A stretch of 64,000 nt of DNA from Lutjanus erythropterus (Eukaryota > Chordata > Actinopteri > Lutjaniformes > Lutjanidae). Under the pieces are notes generated by a model, which worked only from the letters and a program-made list of their open reading frames with translations, ran no database searches and was not told where the DNA came from. Below, one piece after another: positions 11,201 through 22,833 of this stretch. How positions within the stretch are numbered: position 1 is the stretch's first letter; every line of letters starts with the position of its first letter. The translations under genes and the position numbers were made by a program. The DNA lies in NCBI GenBank assembly GCA_020091685.1, contig CM034598.1, positions 20,692,745-20,756,744 of the forward strand, written 5' to 3'.

Positions 11201-13930
11201 CAGCCAGCTCAGCAATCCACAGACCACAATATGTATTAGCAGACTTCACTGCTTTATAAAAAAGCAATTACACAAGGAGCTTTTCAAACTGTTATTATCT
11301 GCTGTTAAATAATATATCAATCTTATGACTTTGCCTTCCAATAAACTCCACAATATTAAAAATAGTTTTGCTGCAAATTACCACAAAGCATTTGTTCTTT
11401 TCCCTGCAGAGACCGCATAAGATTGAGGTCAGTGGTTTTGACACATAAAGTGAACGAGGTGAAGTAATTAGGCACATAATTTAGGCATAGTGAATGACTA
11501 TAATTATCAGGTAAAATTGTGTCCATTACTCTAAGAACACTTCGCCTCAGATTCACCCATCTTACAAATATATCGACTGTAATTCTGTCTGCCACCTAAG
11601 GAACAAACGCATTAGCAGCAGCACCGTAAAGGGCCAACTTGGAAATCACTGTAGTCATACATTCATGTACCATGGCTTCAACCATGCATGCTGGTGTTAC
11701 AAAATTTGGACTGGGTATTTAGATCTTCTGTTTTACTGCTGCTGTATCTACCACTGTTCCAGCTGGACCCCTCATATTCACTTTTGTCCTGACCAGAATA
11801 CTTTGATGTTGCCAACAACACGAGGCAGTTGCAGGCTTACAACAACTCAGTGCTGCATACAAATGTGTGTATATTCACTGCAGCTATACCACATTTGCAT
11901 AAAAAGCTCATGAAAATTAAAGCACTGATTGTAACCTAAGGAAAATGGAAATACCGCGAGCACAAATTATGGCAACAAGTGATTTGGCAAAAGAGCAGCA
12001 AAGGTGGTTAAGCAAATTTAAGGATTAAGAAACTATTTAATCGGACAAAAACACTCAGATATCCTCTAACAAGTTGAGAAAACCATTCATATAGCACATT
12101 GGAAACAAATACACTGCACTGAAAAGTAAGGAGTGTGGAAACTTTTCCACAAGACTACTCATCATGTTTTAGACCAGATCCAGACAGTTAGACAATTGTG
12201 GCGTGTGTGTGTGTATGTGTGTGTGTGAAGAATTGCTCTAGCGCAGCTGGCATCAGTCTGAAGCCAAGGCAGTGCGTCATTTATTCCACAAATGTGTCCT
12301 TTTGTTTCTGAAATTCATGTCTGCATCAAGTATACAAGTAAGTAACAAAGACATTGGCTTGGTTTTGATTGCAGTGCAGAAAGTGTTTTTGAACTAACAC
12401 AATGTGACAGTAATGAGGGACAGTTTTTCACTGCACTTCACTGTCTTCCCTCAATACGAGTGGACTCCCAATACAACTGTCTCTGCCTGCATTACACTTA
12501 TCTTTCAACTCATTACAGTCGTTATTAGGAGTGCAGCTAGGCAAAATAATAAATCAAATCCTATTTTCCTTATGTTTCCACCTGAACTTTGACTGTTAAA
12601 CTCTTGCTCCGGCTCCCCTGCCAAGAAATGGACGCTCATACATTATGCAGGAGGGAGCAAGTGGCTCATCAGGGATGCAGAGTGAAACATGGCAGGCAGA
12701 GGAGAACAGCAGAGAGGAGGAGTCACTGGTGGGGTGGGGGCATGGGGGTGGTGTGCGGAGGAGAGGGCTACGGCTGAGGAAGCACAGGGTCATCCACCCC
12801 TCCAGAGACAGATGAAGAAAATGAGCGGAAGAGAGGAGTGTGGAGGAGAAATGTGGAGTTCATGTCTCAATGAGAATTAAGGGGAAGAGGGTGAGATTGA
12901 CTGAGTGACAGATAACAACCCTTCATATCCCTGTCCTTTTTAATTCATCCAGTGTCACCTGAGTTCATCTCCATTTACTGTGAAACTGTGCTGATTTGAT
13001 GTTATAATCTGCCACCAGATTTTAATCCTTTGTTATCCTTTACATCCTGTACACGTGAAGTGCCGTAGCTGCTGTAGCGCTGGCAGTTTAAAAAGCTAAA
13101 AAGACAATGAAGAGGAGATTGGCCGGGGGAACAGGGTCAAATATGAAGATTCTGCAAAGTAAGCTTGAGGTAATTATTATGCTAAAGCTTGCCTGTGTGT
13201 TCTGTGTCATTTTAAATCACTTCACTGACAACCACTGCTGCCTCATTTAGCTACTTGTTTGCAACCACCCATTTAAGACATGTAAAAGCTTCAAAATTCA
13301 AGAGTCAGGTGTTTACTGACATATGTTATGGCAGAGATCAAAATGTGAAAATCTCTTAAGCTTGTATTAACAGCAGGCCTTATTTAAAGGCACCTAGCCA
13401 AAAGCCCAATGACTTCAAGGTGAGGGAATGGGAAGCGCTAATATGCTAACTCATTTAGATGTTTTAGCACTCATTCCTGGAACATTTTACTGACCAAGAA
13501 AGATTCCCCTGCTTGTGAAGCAATGCCAGCAGCGCCTACACATACCATGTACTGCACCCCCATGTTGCCCTCACCACCCTAGGTTATAGCCATTACTTTG
13601 TTGGCCAAAACATAGTGTTGGGTGACAAAAATACTCCTCTAGCAGGCTAGCCAGAGGTGGAGACTAAAAATCCAAGATGAATTGCTTATAATTCTTTCTT
13701 AACAACAATGACATCACTGGATGCAGGAAGAACATCAGATTTTGCAGCTGGAAAACTAAGCTTTCTCAGTCAAATGTAGCACACTCTGAGGAATTTAACT
13801 GACAGCATTTACCCTCATCACTGCCTAGACATCCACATGGAAAGTGGTGAATTTCCCTTTTAAGATCAGCCTTCATATTTGGAAGCTTGCAAGAACGGTC
13901 GTGTTATAGTTTGAGGCTGATTCATACAAA
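8300..13930. other. Intronic DNA, no gene recognised
   Basis: A purine-rich plus strand covers about 8455-8720 and gives long proline/serine/leucine-rich shadow frames on the other strand. A repeat-family segment with a doubled CCATGGTGCTG lies at 10610-10640. A (TG)n-rich run is at about 12200-12228. Segment 13386-13862 begins TTTAAAGGCA and ends TTCCCTTTTAA, so it may be a further decayed repeat, but no convincing paired arms were seen. No testican exon was found. Confidence 0.4.
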
Positions 13931-14111
13931 ACTACATTTTCGAAATCCAAAGTCTTGCTGTCTGTGATATTAAAGGATTTGGTGACGGAGAGGGGAGGAG
14001 AGAAATGAGTAAGAAAGAAAGGAGGAGGAAGGAGGACACAAAACAAAAGACAGCCAGCGTTGCAGGAGACAAATTACGACCAGCAGGTTTCCCTGTGTGA
14101 TAGAGCAGACA

Positions 14112-14138
14112 ATACACACACACACACACACACACACA
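14112..14138. repeat. (CA)n microsatellite
   Basis: About 13 CA units, followed by degenerate CATACATATACATA. Confidence 0.95.
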
Positions 14139-14361
14139 TACATATACATAAACACAACAGCAGCTCCTGCATTCGGTTGGAAGCATTGCTTGAAATATTA
14201 AACATAAATGTCACAGCCTTTTCCCCCCATCCATGGCTCCTCATCTCCCCTCCTTTCCTTCCCTCCTCTTCGCTCCTGTCCTCCGCCCCCTACACTGACA
14301 GTTTCCTGTTAATGAGTTTCATTCGTACGGGAGACCACAGTGAGAAATAAATAGTGGGCAG

Positions 14362-14362
<1 letters not shown>

Positions 14363-14414
<52 letters not shown>
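14363..14414. repeat. Compound (CT)n(CA)n microsatellite
   Basis: About 17 CT units run directly into about 9 CA units. The compound type is frequent in fish and is likely length-polymorphic. Confidence 0.95.
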
Positions 14415-16805
14415 TGCAGGTAGTAGAGCCCTGACTGAGTGTACACAGACATGACTAATACTAGCTCACATCACCGCTCCAGTACTGTATGGGGAAGACC
14501 AGCTCTAATAAGGCCAAAGTTAGCCCCCTGTCTACTGAAATCTCTAGAGGACATGTTAGCAGGCAGCAAAGGACATGATGGAAACAGTACAGTATCAAGA
14601 CTGAGAGGCAACACTTATGCTATTGTCATCATCAGCCTGATCAAAACTGGTTAAACATTATTGTCATTCTCCAGTTAAGACCAGAGTCAAAGCTTTCAGT
14701 AAAATTTGGGAGGTTGAATGATTCTCCGAAGAACACAAGATTGTTCTGATTGATCAAAGAAAAAATGACGTTCATAGAGTATTAAGACATCTCAAGAGGT
14801 ATCAGCAGGTCATGCAATTTCTAACAATAAATCCATGCTTTGGAAATAAACAATAATCTTGAAAAGAAGCTGAGGCTATCTCAATACCAACACAGCACAG
14901 CAGGAGCTTAAGTCATTATGTTCATGACGCACTGGATTCAGTGTGAAAGCAACCAGCCTCTCTAAAGCTGGAGGAGAAAGTTTGCTTTTGGTGCCACTGG
15001 GAAAAAATGTAATATCCTTTAAGCACAAAGTAATTCAAGAGGTCTGAGACAAAACTCCTTCTCTTGACGGTTTCCAGGCCTTTACAACCCATGACGGGAC
15101 ACTTTGGTGAATCACAGGTCGGTAAGACAGTTGATTGCAGATTTTTATTTCCAGGTTGTTTCAGTCCAAGCCAACAACCTAAAACATTGTTATGACCTGG
15201 GAATGAAACTGAGCAATAAACCATCCTACAGATGTTTTTCTCCAGAATCCTTAGTGCGCCTTTAATTTCCCATGAATATCTGTAAGGTTCACACGGTCTG
15301 GCAGCATCACACATATTCTGCTACAGCTCTTCACTGAAGCTATACAACGTTTACACTGAATGAAATATTCAAAAACAAGACTTGCGTGTTTTATACTGTA
15401 GCTGCACCATTTCATTAAAGCAGATAAAGACTTGCACATCTTTTAAATTTCCTCAAAATTCAGCTGGATATATTTGGTATCTTTGACAACATGAAGGCCC
15501 CCACTACCAAATATAGTTCTGTGGGCTTGAACAATGTAGCTGCACAGCACCTGGCTGATTCTGTACCTTAGTTCTTATATGACAATAATTGCATCTGCAT
15601 GTTGGTGTCACCGCAGTTAGCGTTTGAGAATCGTGCTTAGACTTCAGAGTGGCTTCCAGCCTCTTGACATGAAGTACCTACTGTATTCATAGGCCTTTTT
15701 GTAGTCAAAGCTTAAGAGTATTCATAAAAGCAAGCAGATTTCAAAAAATGACTAAAATCATAGACAATCATGGTTTACACACATTGAGCACAATGAGTCA
15801 GCTGGGCTACAGTCAGCAGTGAAGCTACCATGGCTATTTCTGAAAAACAAAAACAAAAAAACAATATGCCAGATATCCCTGAGGACGAAAGCCTTGATGA
15901 TTCTCTGTAATGGATTAAAAATGATGCATATCTGAACGACACAGGCCTCTGTACTTCAATATACACTGTACTGTATGTTTCTTTTCCCAAGAAATAATAA
16001 AATGTCCTGTCAGGTGAACAAGAAAAGCAGAATCACCAAACATAAACCATTACTGCAGAGGTTATTTTATATGTTATGAAATACAACAAGTCACAGACTC
16101 AGTTCTTTTGATTCTGACTAGAGTAGATCAGTGGGTGAGGTCCCTCAAGGGGGTCACAAGATAATTTTTCAAGAGTTGCCAGATGGTTGTGGAGACTAAA
16201 ATACAATATCGTGGCGAGCTGCACAGAATGAAAGCTTGGGAGCAGTTCTCAGCTCTATCAGCCCCTCAGAAACATTCAGAGACAAGCCCTCAAAAATGCA
16301 AAAACACATCTGGTCTCATGAAATGTAACAACCACCTCACTATGGTTAAAACTACTATTACTCAGTACAGCAAGCATGAATGAGGCTGTAGACTAGGAAA
16401 TGGTCCTTACATCACATCACCTGTAACAGGGATATAATTTGCCTTAAAACAGATTTTATTTGGTGTATATCACGCTGACATTCTGTTGGAGCAGATGATC
16501 AATTAAAAGCCCGTTGCTGGGGCTATTTGAAACAGAATGAAATGACGAAATGTCAACATTGGCAAGGAAAAAAACTGTCAGTTTGGTTGGGAAATCCTTC
16601 AGTCCATCAGTCAAAATCATGAGCCATCATGATTTTTTTTTTTTTCCCCCATCATATGCAGATATGCAGAAGTAGGATGTTAACTGTCTATGAGTCTGCT
16701 TTTCTTTCAACCAGGGTCTGAACCTGCTGAGTCTCTACAAGGTGGATTATGCCTGCTGGCAAGTGCTCAAGTACTCACAGGGTGTATCAAGGGCGTAGTG
16801 CGCTC

Positions 16806-16808
<3 letters not shown>
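14415..16808. other. Intronic DNA, no gene recognised
   Basis: No repeat with clear boundaries and no exon-like segment with family resemblance is seen. The minus-strand frame at 14922-15314 (130 codons) has no recognised domain. Its composition fits AT-rich noncoding DNA. Confidence 0.35.
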
Positions 16809-16847
<39 letters not shown>

Positions 16848-16873
16848 TTTCAGACAGACACACACACATAGCC

Positions 16874-16921
<48 letters not shown>

Positions 16922-16971
16922 GAAGCTAATTACGATGCCCCCTCCACACACACACACACACACACACACAC
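16809..16971. repeat. Three (CA)n tracts beside the testican splice donor
   Basis: Uninterrupted (CA)n tracts lie at about 16809-16846, 16876-16919 and 16945-16971. On the coding (minus) strand these are (GT)n runs beginning about 36 nt after the GTGAGT donor of the first coding exon. They lie within the first 200 nt of the second intron. Confidence 0.95.
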
Positions 16972-17007
16972 TTTGGCTGGATGTTGTGTCTCTCAGTGTC
17001 AACTCAC

Positions 17008-17142
17008 ATCTCTGAATCTGTTCCAGGGTCTGTCCTTGTTGTACTGAGCCACGGTGCTCAGCCATTTGTCGTTAGTGTTACCGGAGACCTCCGTGTGTGT
17101 GCTCAGCAAGAGAGCCACGACAGGTAGCAGAAAGAAGAACAT
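17008..17142 (-). CDS. spock1: Testican (SPOCK family) first coding exon, N-terminus with signal peptide
   Basis: This exon encodes the first 45 residues of a testican, a secreted calcium-binding heparan/chondroitin sulfate proteoglycan. Residues 1-21 form a typical signal peptide: a short start, a hydrophobic core FFFLLPVVALLL, then polar residues and a small residue before cleavage. Residues 27-45 read WLSTVAQYNKDRPWNRFRD. This matches the conserved testican N-terminal block and is closest in spacing to SPOCK1; SPOCK2 and SPOCK3 carry one or two extra residues before WN. The exon ends in phase 0 at a strong GTGAGT donor (intron begins at 17007). Upstream there is a pyrimidine-rich acceptor ending TTCCAG, with AAG just before the ATG. 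The frame upstream is open but lacks any ATG, so this start is well supported. The linker between signal peptide and WLST is shorter than in human SPOCK1. The follistatin-like, EF-hand and thyroglobulin exons are not in the window. The family call is firm; the paralogue is less certain. Confidence 0.85.
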
Positions 17143-17145
17143 CTT

Positions 17146-17694
17146 CTGGAAGCAAACACAGAGAGAAACAAAGACAAAAAAACAGAAAGGGTGTAAGACG
17201 GGAGTGAGAAAACAGGAGGAGGAGAGGAGGCTGCAGCAAAGTGTGTTAGAAGACCAGACAGAAGTGAGACTGTCCACTTTACACAACACAGAACTCTCGT
17301 GTTGTGACGCATCAAAGGGTCAGAATGTCACAACGGAACGTTAAAAGATTCAAACGGAACCTCAGTTAACGACTGCACGCGCCGCACAGTGCTCATTTTT
17401 TATCAACCCTTCCTCTAATCGGATTATAAACATTGGAGAGTTGTCGCCGCGGCAGATGGGGCACCGCGAAACGATTAGCTCGCGAGCTTCCCCTCCGCCA
17501 ATTTAAAAAGCAATTAGCGGCGTCAACACAATTGCCGCCCCCACGGAGCTTTGTCTTGGCTTTCATCCGCTTTCTCCTACGTCTCCTCCGTCCTCCTCGG
17601 CGCCGCGAAAGTAGGTAACTACACACTTTCATTTTTTTTTTCCAGTTTGTTTTTCTTTGGTAAAAGCGCCACAGTGCCTCGCTGCTGCACCTAC
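17146..17694 (-). other. First intron of the testican gene
   Basis: This intron is delimited by a GTAGGTG donor at 17694 and a TTTGCTTCCAG acceptor ending at 17146. At 549 bp it is short for a family known for very large introns. Its middle is CpG-rich and contains no further coding sequence. A long minus-strand frame across 17393-17866 is a compositional artefact of arginine/glycine-type GC-rich codons. Confidence 0.5.
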
Positions 17695-17960
17695 CTGGGA
17701 TAGTTTGTTGGCGTCCAGTTCCGATTCCCGGGGGAAAAATAAGTCCACAGCCCCGGGCACTCCGGTGGCACCCGACTGCTTGTAGGATTGACGGCAAAAG
17801 GGAGCTGCGAGGATGAGCGGACCGGGAGCTTTCTCCTCCTCCTCCTCCTCCTCGGTCACCAGACACCGCCTCCTCTCTCTCTCACACACACACACTCTCT
17901 CTCTCTAACCGTGTCATTGATTTTCAGTGGGGGGATTTTTTTTATGTTCACACCAGAGCC
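17380..17960 (-). promoter_or_regulatory. CpG-rich promoter region of the testican gene
   Basis: In a window that is otherwise AT-rich, this stretch is visibly enriched in CpG (clusters at about 17440-17620 and 17690-17830) and spans the proposed leader exon and first intron. A minus-strand TATA-like CATAAAAAAAA sits at about 17936-17946, roughly 30-50 bp upstream of the likely transcription start. CT/CA dinucleotide runs at 17875-17906 lie at the likely start. Composition and position suggest a CpG-island promoter; no individual factor site is claimed. Confidence 0.5.
17695..17905 (-). other. spock1: Non-coding first exon (5' UTR) of the testican gene
   Basis: On the minus strand this GC-rich segment ends at a good donor (CCCAG then GTAGGTG, intron from 17694), which pairs with the acceptor at about 17146 to give a 549-bp first intron. 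It contains no ATG in any frame, so it would be a clean leader that loads ribosomes at the ATG in the next exon. The frame continuous with the signal peptide is open from the stop at 17905-17907 onward but has no start codon. A (GAG)n triplet tract lies near its 5' part. The 5' end is a guess placed downstream of a TATA-like CATAAAAAA (minus strand, around 17937-17946). The exon is inferred from splice signals and composition; transcript data would settle it. Confidence 0.55.
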
Positions 17961-18590
17961 CGAGCAGGATTTGGGAGCCGTGTCAAAGCGCTGTTCTGGG
18001 TATACCAGACACAAATTTAATGTTAGTCATGCGTCTCTGTTGTGGAATTCAAGCTCGTGGCCACCATAATAAATACAATTAAGAGACGCAAAGCGCAAAA
18101 TCAGCGCTGTGGTGGAGCGGCAGCAGCAGCGCTTTTTTTTTTAACACAATGGACAGAGGCAGGATCACATAAAAAAAAACAAAACGCAGTTTATGAAAAT
18201 ACAACTCATAAATGGGACATATTACCAGGACGTTCATTTTGAGGGAAAATGTAACGACATATGTTTAAATATTTAATCTGTGATCCTTTAGCTCTCTCTG
18301 GGGTTTGGTTTGGCAACACTCTTGCTTCTCTTTCTCTCTCTCTGCATAATGTGTGTCTGGATGTGTGTGAAGTTCAGTGAGAAGCTTGTGTCTGCTGTTG
18401 CAACACACACCTTTCAGTGTGGCACATTTTGTTAGAGCACAAGTGACTCAGTGATTATTAATACCAGATCTCTCAAACTTTGACATATGTACCCATATTT
18501 GTCTACAACAAATAAAAGTCACTTGGACTACTACACAATCAGAGATTATGTGAGATAATGTCAAATACAAAGAGGTCTGTTGATACAACC

Positions 18591-18622
18591 TACCCTACTA
18601 CTGGGGTAAGTTGTAACATTAG
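18591..18622. repeat. Inverted repeat, possible transposon end
   Basis: ACAACCTACCC, a short spacer, then GGGGTAAGTTGT forms a near-perfect inverted repeat. It lies on the 3' side (minus-strand sense) of the zinc-finger relic at 18824-19000 and could be the terminal region of the same element. Confidence 0.35.
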
Positions 18623-18744
18623 CTGGGAATAGATGTAACAATGCAAGGTAATTGGTTAAATTACAATCCATACTATACAGTTTACATAAGAACTAAATAA
18701 TAAACTGTAAAATAAAATGAACCACTTAAAATTGCAAAAAAGAC

Positions 18745-18747
<3 letters not shown>

Positions 18748-18800
<53 letters not shown>
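18748..18800. repeat. (TG)n microsatellite
   Basis: About 26 uninterrupted TG units. It falls just past the end of the zinc-finger relic on the minus strand. Confidence 0.95.
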
Positions 18801-18801
<1 letters not shown>

Positions 18802-18823
18802 ACTGTCACATAAGGGTTCAGTT

Positions 18824-19000
18824 ACTGTCACAGTTGTGGCAAATGTAACTAGATGGCTGCCCCTGGGGTGCAGGCTTTGTGGATCCAGAACTGACAACAT
18901 GCACACTTGACCCTCACTTCTTTTTGCCTTAAGTTTGCAAAGTGTTCCATGCACAAAATGCAGACAAATGCATTATTAAAATGAACTGTTACAACTACCC
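18824..19000 (-). pseudogene. PHD-like zinc-finger relic, probably from a pogo/Tigger-type transposase
   Basis: Minus-strand translation shows a CILC pair, then KCACC, then WIHKAC. The spacing is Cys-x2-Cys, 15 residues, Cys-x2-Cys, 4 residues, His-x2-Cys. The final pair of the finger (YICHNCDS, coded by 18824-18850) is in another frame, after an in-frame TAG following CTPGAAI. The Cys4-His-Cys3 order and the CHNCDS ending resemble the C-terminal finger attached to pogo/Tigger-like DDE transposases in fish; that link is from memory. No helix-turn-helix or DDE core was seen nearby, so only the tail survives. The frameshift and stop mark it as dead. An unrelated PHD-finger pseudogene is the alternative. 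Confidence 0.5.
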
Positions 19001-19049
19001 CAACCATTAGATATATAACTGTTTTAACATGTGGGCGCAAAGGTACCAT

Positions 19050-22000
19050 GAAAGGAAAGCATCAAATTAAACCAGAAAAACTGCTACTGTAGGTTAAGTA
19101 AGTCAAACCTTGTATCAATAATACAATGAACGCTTTTATATTCTATGAAACTTTTTTACTTCTACTCAACTGCATCACACAAATATTGGACTCATATTTG
19201 TCTGACAGTTTTGTTGTGTTTAAAGATTAAGTGTTAAAACTAAAAGTTTTAGTGACTTTAGTAAACCTTTTAAAACCCTCTGGAATAGCTGGATAATGCA
19301 TTGTCATGAAGCTGAAAACAGGGCTGTTATTCATGCACCTTGAAACTTTCTAGAGATATGTGGATCTCTCAGGACAGAGATGCATACAAACAAGATATGA
19401 TCTTATAGAATATGGTGCAGTGCTGTAGATAAAACCGTATATAAAGTAGTTAAAATTAGATCAACCTTGACATCTACACCAGTAAAAGACAACATACACA
19501 TTTATGCAGCAGAAATATCCAAAAACATAATATATAATAGTAAGACAATGTCAGGAACTATTTTACTATGTAATGACTTTTACTTTTCATACTTTAAGCA
19601 CATTTAGCATTTTGATATTACATACTTTTACTTCAGTAAAGCTTTAAATGCAGGACTTACTTACTTGTAGTGGAGTGTTTTCACAGTGTGCTGTTTGTAC
19701 TTTTACTGAAGTAAAAGACCTGAATACTTTCTCCATTGCTGCTATTTGGTTCTGTCGAGTCTGTTCTGTGTACCTGTGTTGGCACAGAGAACGGCAGGTG
19801 TGTTGCAGAGTTCCTCATCTACCTCAGTCTCACATAAAAGTTTATCCTACTCCAACTATTCTGGCTGACATCACAATTGTCTTTTGTATTCCTTGCACTT
19901 TTGGAAAGTAGCAGTGGGGTTAATTTAGTTGGAAACAGTCGTTTCTTTAAAATAAAAAAAAATCTTAAAAATTATGTATTCATTGTAACTTGCTATGTTG
20001 CAAAACTCACTGCCCTTGTAAGAAAATGTTTTGTTTTTGCCAACACTATACTATCTATATATCTATATTTTACTGTGCTGTTTTAATGAATCTGGATTGT
20101 TTTGTTACCCAACACTCAGTACTGTTTCCTCCAGGAAAACTAAACCCAACGGGTTATGGGCCTACTGCAGTTTTTCGTTTTATTTCCTTCTTCTTGGTCC
20201 AGAGTCAGAGCTCATTAAAAATGAAACAGGTTAAAGACAAAGAAGTTATACACACTAGTTTGCAACTGTGTTTGCTGCAGTGTGGATTCAAGTGACACAC
20301 AAAACTTTTATTCATGAAGTACTGTTTTTGTTTGTTTGTCCGCATTATATAAAGCCAGAGTTTGAAACATTAATTGGGTGGAGATGGCTCATCATGAACA
20401 AGCCTTTACTTGTATTTTGGTGCCTGGTGGTGTTTTCAAAATGCACAAATCATGATTGTTCTAGCAGGCCTGTGAGGTTTAAAGAGGCACACACTGCAGG
20501 CAGAGGAGCTGTTCAAGATAGTGAACTTCACCTGCAAAGTTAAGAAAAACATTTAACACATGAGAGACTATATTGTTATTATTTTTAATTTTACCAGGAT
20601 TACAATTTGATAACATAAAAATGGTTGTAGTTCTAGTGCTTGAATGCATCCTGGATCAGTTTATCTGTGCATGTCATTCCATATATACTGTATAAATGAG
20701 CTCTGAATGGTATACTGGTAATGGTAAAACCTGATTGACCTGAATTAGATAGGATTATACTCCACCTTGCTTGAGGGGACACAAAAATACAAATTAATGA
20801 TGAGTCAATCATGAAGTAATGGTGCATTCTTAGTGGCAACCAAGAATGATTTTAGAATAATCATTAGATGCTGTTGTTAACACGGTGTTTATCCTTGTGT
20901 TTTTATGTATCTCATAATTAGCAGATTGTGACCAGTGGTGATATTTTGTCCTGATCTGCATTAGTCCGTCTCTTCTATTCAGTCTTTTGTGACAGATACA
21001 ATGTGTGACAAGCTGAGACAAAGTACTCCAAGGCCACTCGTGAAAAGCATTCAGCTGTGGCTGCATATGCATGAGCATCTACAGGATCAACTTTAGCTTA
21101 GAATGGATGTTATAGGAGAAAAAGAAAAGAAAAAGGGGAAACTCACGGGTGGCCCCATGAAGGCTGATACATTTGGCTTTCACTAGAAATGTGCAGTTTA
21201 TTGAATGAAACAAAACAATATGAAGGCTGTAACTGCATTCGGTATTACTGCTCTGCACCATTTGTGTTTTTTCAGTAAGCAACCGTTAACCATGCATGAC
21301 TGAAAGAGGATGCACTGATTTTCACGTCCAATAGCTCCAGACCTTTTCTTCTGGTCACTGCTTGACTTTACCAGACAAAAATAATGACAAAGACAAAACA
21401 ACCAAAACAAAGAAAACCTGCAAAACATTACATTAAAGTTGTTTTTTAATTGACATTGGCTGGAGAAGATTGGAATCCACAAAATGTCATATTTTGTTTT
21501 TTTTAATCGAGAAAGTTGCTTACATTAAGGTTTTATATTGAAGTCTTGCTTTTATATGTGCAGTCATGTTCATGCTACAGTATTAAGGAGAAAACTTTTT
21601 TTCAAATCTAGAAATACTTCACAATTATCTGGGCTTCTGCTTGTTTTTGCAGTGTTTTAGTGACTAGATCCATACTGGAGGTCAGTCACAATGTCTGGCA
21701 GCCCACAGCACCTTGTGGGGATTTGAGGACCAGAAATCCTGAAATGCATTCCAAACAGCATTTTTTCTTTTTACTTTAAGTACATATTGCAGCTGCCTAC
21801 AGTGCATGTACTGTTGTATGCAGTATGCAAACAACTAGAACGTGTTACAGCATCACAATACTGCATCATGAACTTTGACCTTCTCGCTCACATATCAACA
21901 CAGTCCACTGTGTGTAATTTGAAGTAAAAAAGAAGAAGTGTGTGATTTGGGATGCAGCTAATGAGCTGTCATCTGTTCTCTCCCGGCAGCTCAGTCAGTG

Positions 22001-22750
22001 TGATGCGTCTTCTGCTACACAGGGGATTGTGGGTCAGAATCACCAGAAAATTGTGCTGTTTTGCCCTCTGCAAAATGTGAATGGCTCAAGTGGGACATCC
22101 TGGTTTGTCTGATGTACTGCATTTGACATACTATGCATTACTATACATACTAAATCTTTTTCTGGCGTTGGAGGTATAAGTATTGCATATTAGACCTTGT
22201 TGTTATTGCCACAAACCTTTTGTGAAAAAACACACTCACTGGGTTTGGCAACAGCCACATCAACATAAAGTTGAAGGATGGAGGCGAAGGTCTGAATGAT
22301 GCAGACTAATAATGAGACTTGCCTCTTTAAAAACATGTTTCTCACTTATTGGCATCTTGTACTGTGAAGGACTGTGTGAGTGGTGGAAGTGGAAAGTCCA
22401 ATAAGCAGCTTATGAGCTGAATGACTATGAGACACTTGATTTTGACATTTAGAAGCTCTTATGAGACATTTATATGCAGTATATGTTAACAGTTATGTAG
22501 CCTGTGTTAAATGGGCACTCTGACATTTACAGTAAATCTGGGTAAAGTTGGGACACTTGTCTCAGTCTTGGGAATGAGATCGAGCATTTGTCCTTCAGCT
22601 ACTGCCAAATGGCTTATTTACATTCAAGTTCACATTTTTAGCTTTTTAGCTCCAGTCCAGTGAGACTCTACACTGTGCATAACACCAATAAAGATACATT
22701 TGCTCTGAGGTGCTGGTAAGATATCATTAGGTACTGTTTAACATTAATTA
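19050..22750. other. Intergenic DNA upstream of the testican gene, no gene recognised
   Basis: This AT-rich sequence has no supported gene. A segment at about 20456-20540 (ACACTGCAGGCAGAGGAGCT) recurs at about 25665. Sequence around 21780-22150 with CATACTATGCATTACTATAC resembles a common fish MITE-type repeat, but its ends are unclear. Open frames around 20000-20540 overlap in several frames and show no domain. Confidence 0.35.
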
Positions 22751-22754
22751 ATTA

Positions 22755-22833
22755 TTAAAATACTTTAAAGGTAAAGGGGCAGTTTGGATTATTTGAAGTG
22801 GAGTTGTATGAATTAATTATACACAGTCAGTGT
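22755..22833. repeat. Older interspersed repeat, left part (split by a hAT insertion)
   Basis: AAAGGGGCAGTTTGGATTA through the 8-bp GTCAGTGT matches from memory the start of a common fish repeat. Its continuation (GACACGCCCCCAGTTTGGAG) appears at 23570 onward. The two parts become continuous if the hAT element and one copy of GTCAGTGT are removed. Confidence 0.55.

Noticed and set aside
1-17007. Further testican exons on the minus strand
   Set aside because: Searched by eye for the DDY-x-W segment and the Cys-rich KVKCS-type block downstream of the first coding exon; nothing convincing. Small exons could have been missed.
17393-17866. 157-codon minus frame over the promoter
   Set aside because: Arg/Gly-rich frame created by the CpG-rich promoter. 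It overlaps the proposed leader exon and first intron in a different frame from the testican start.
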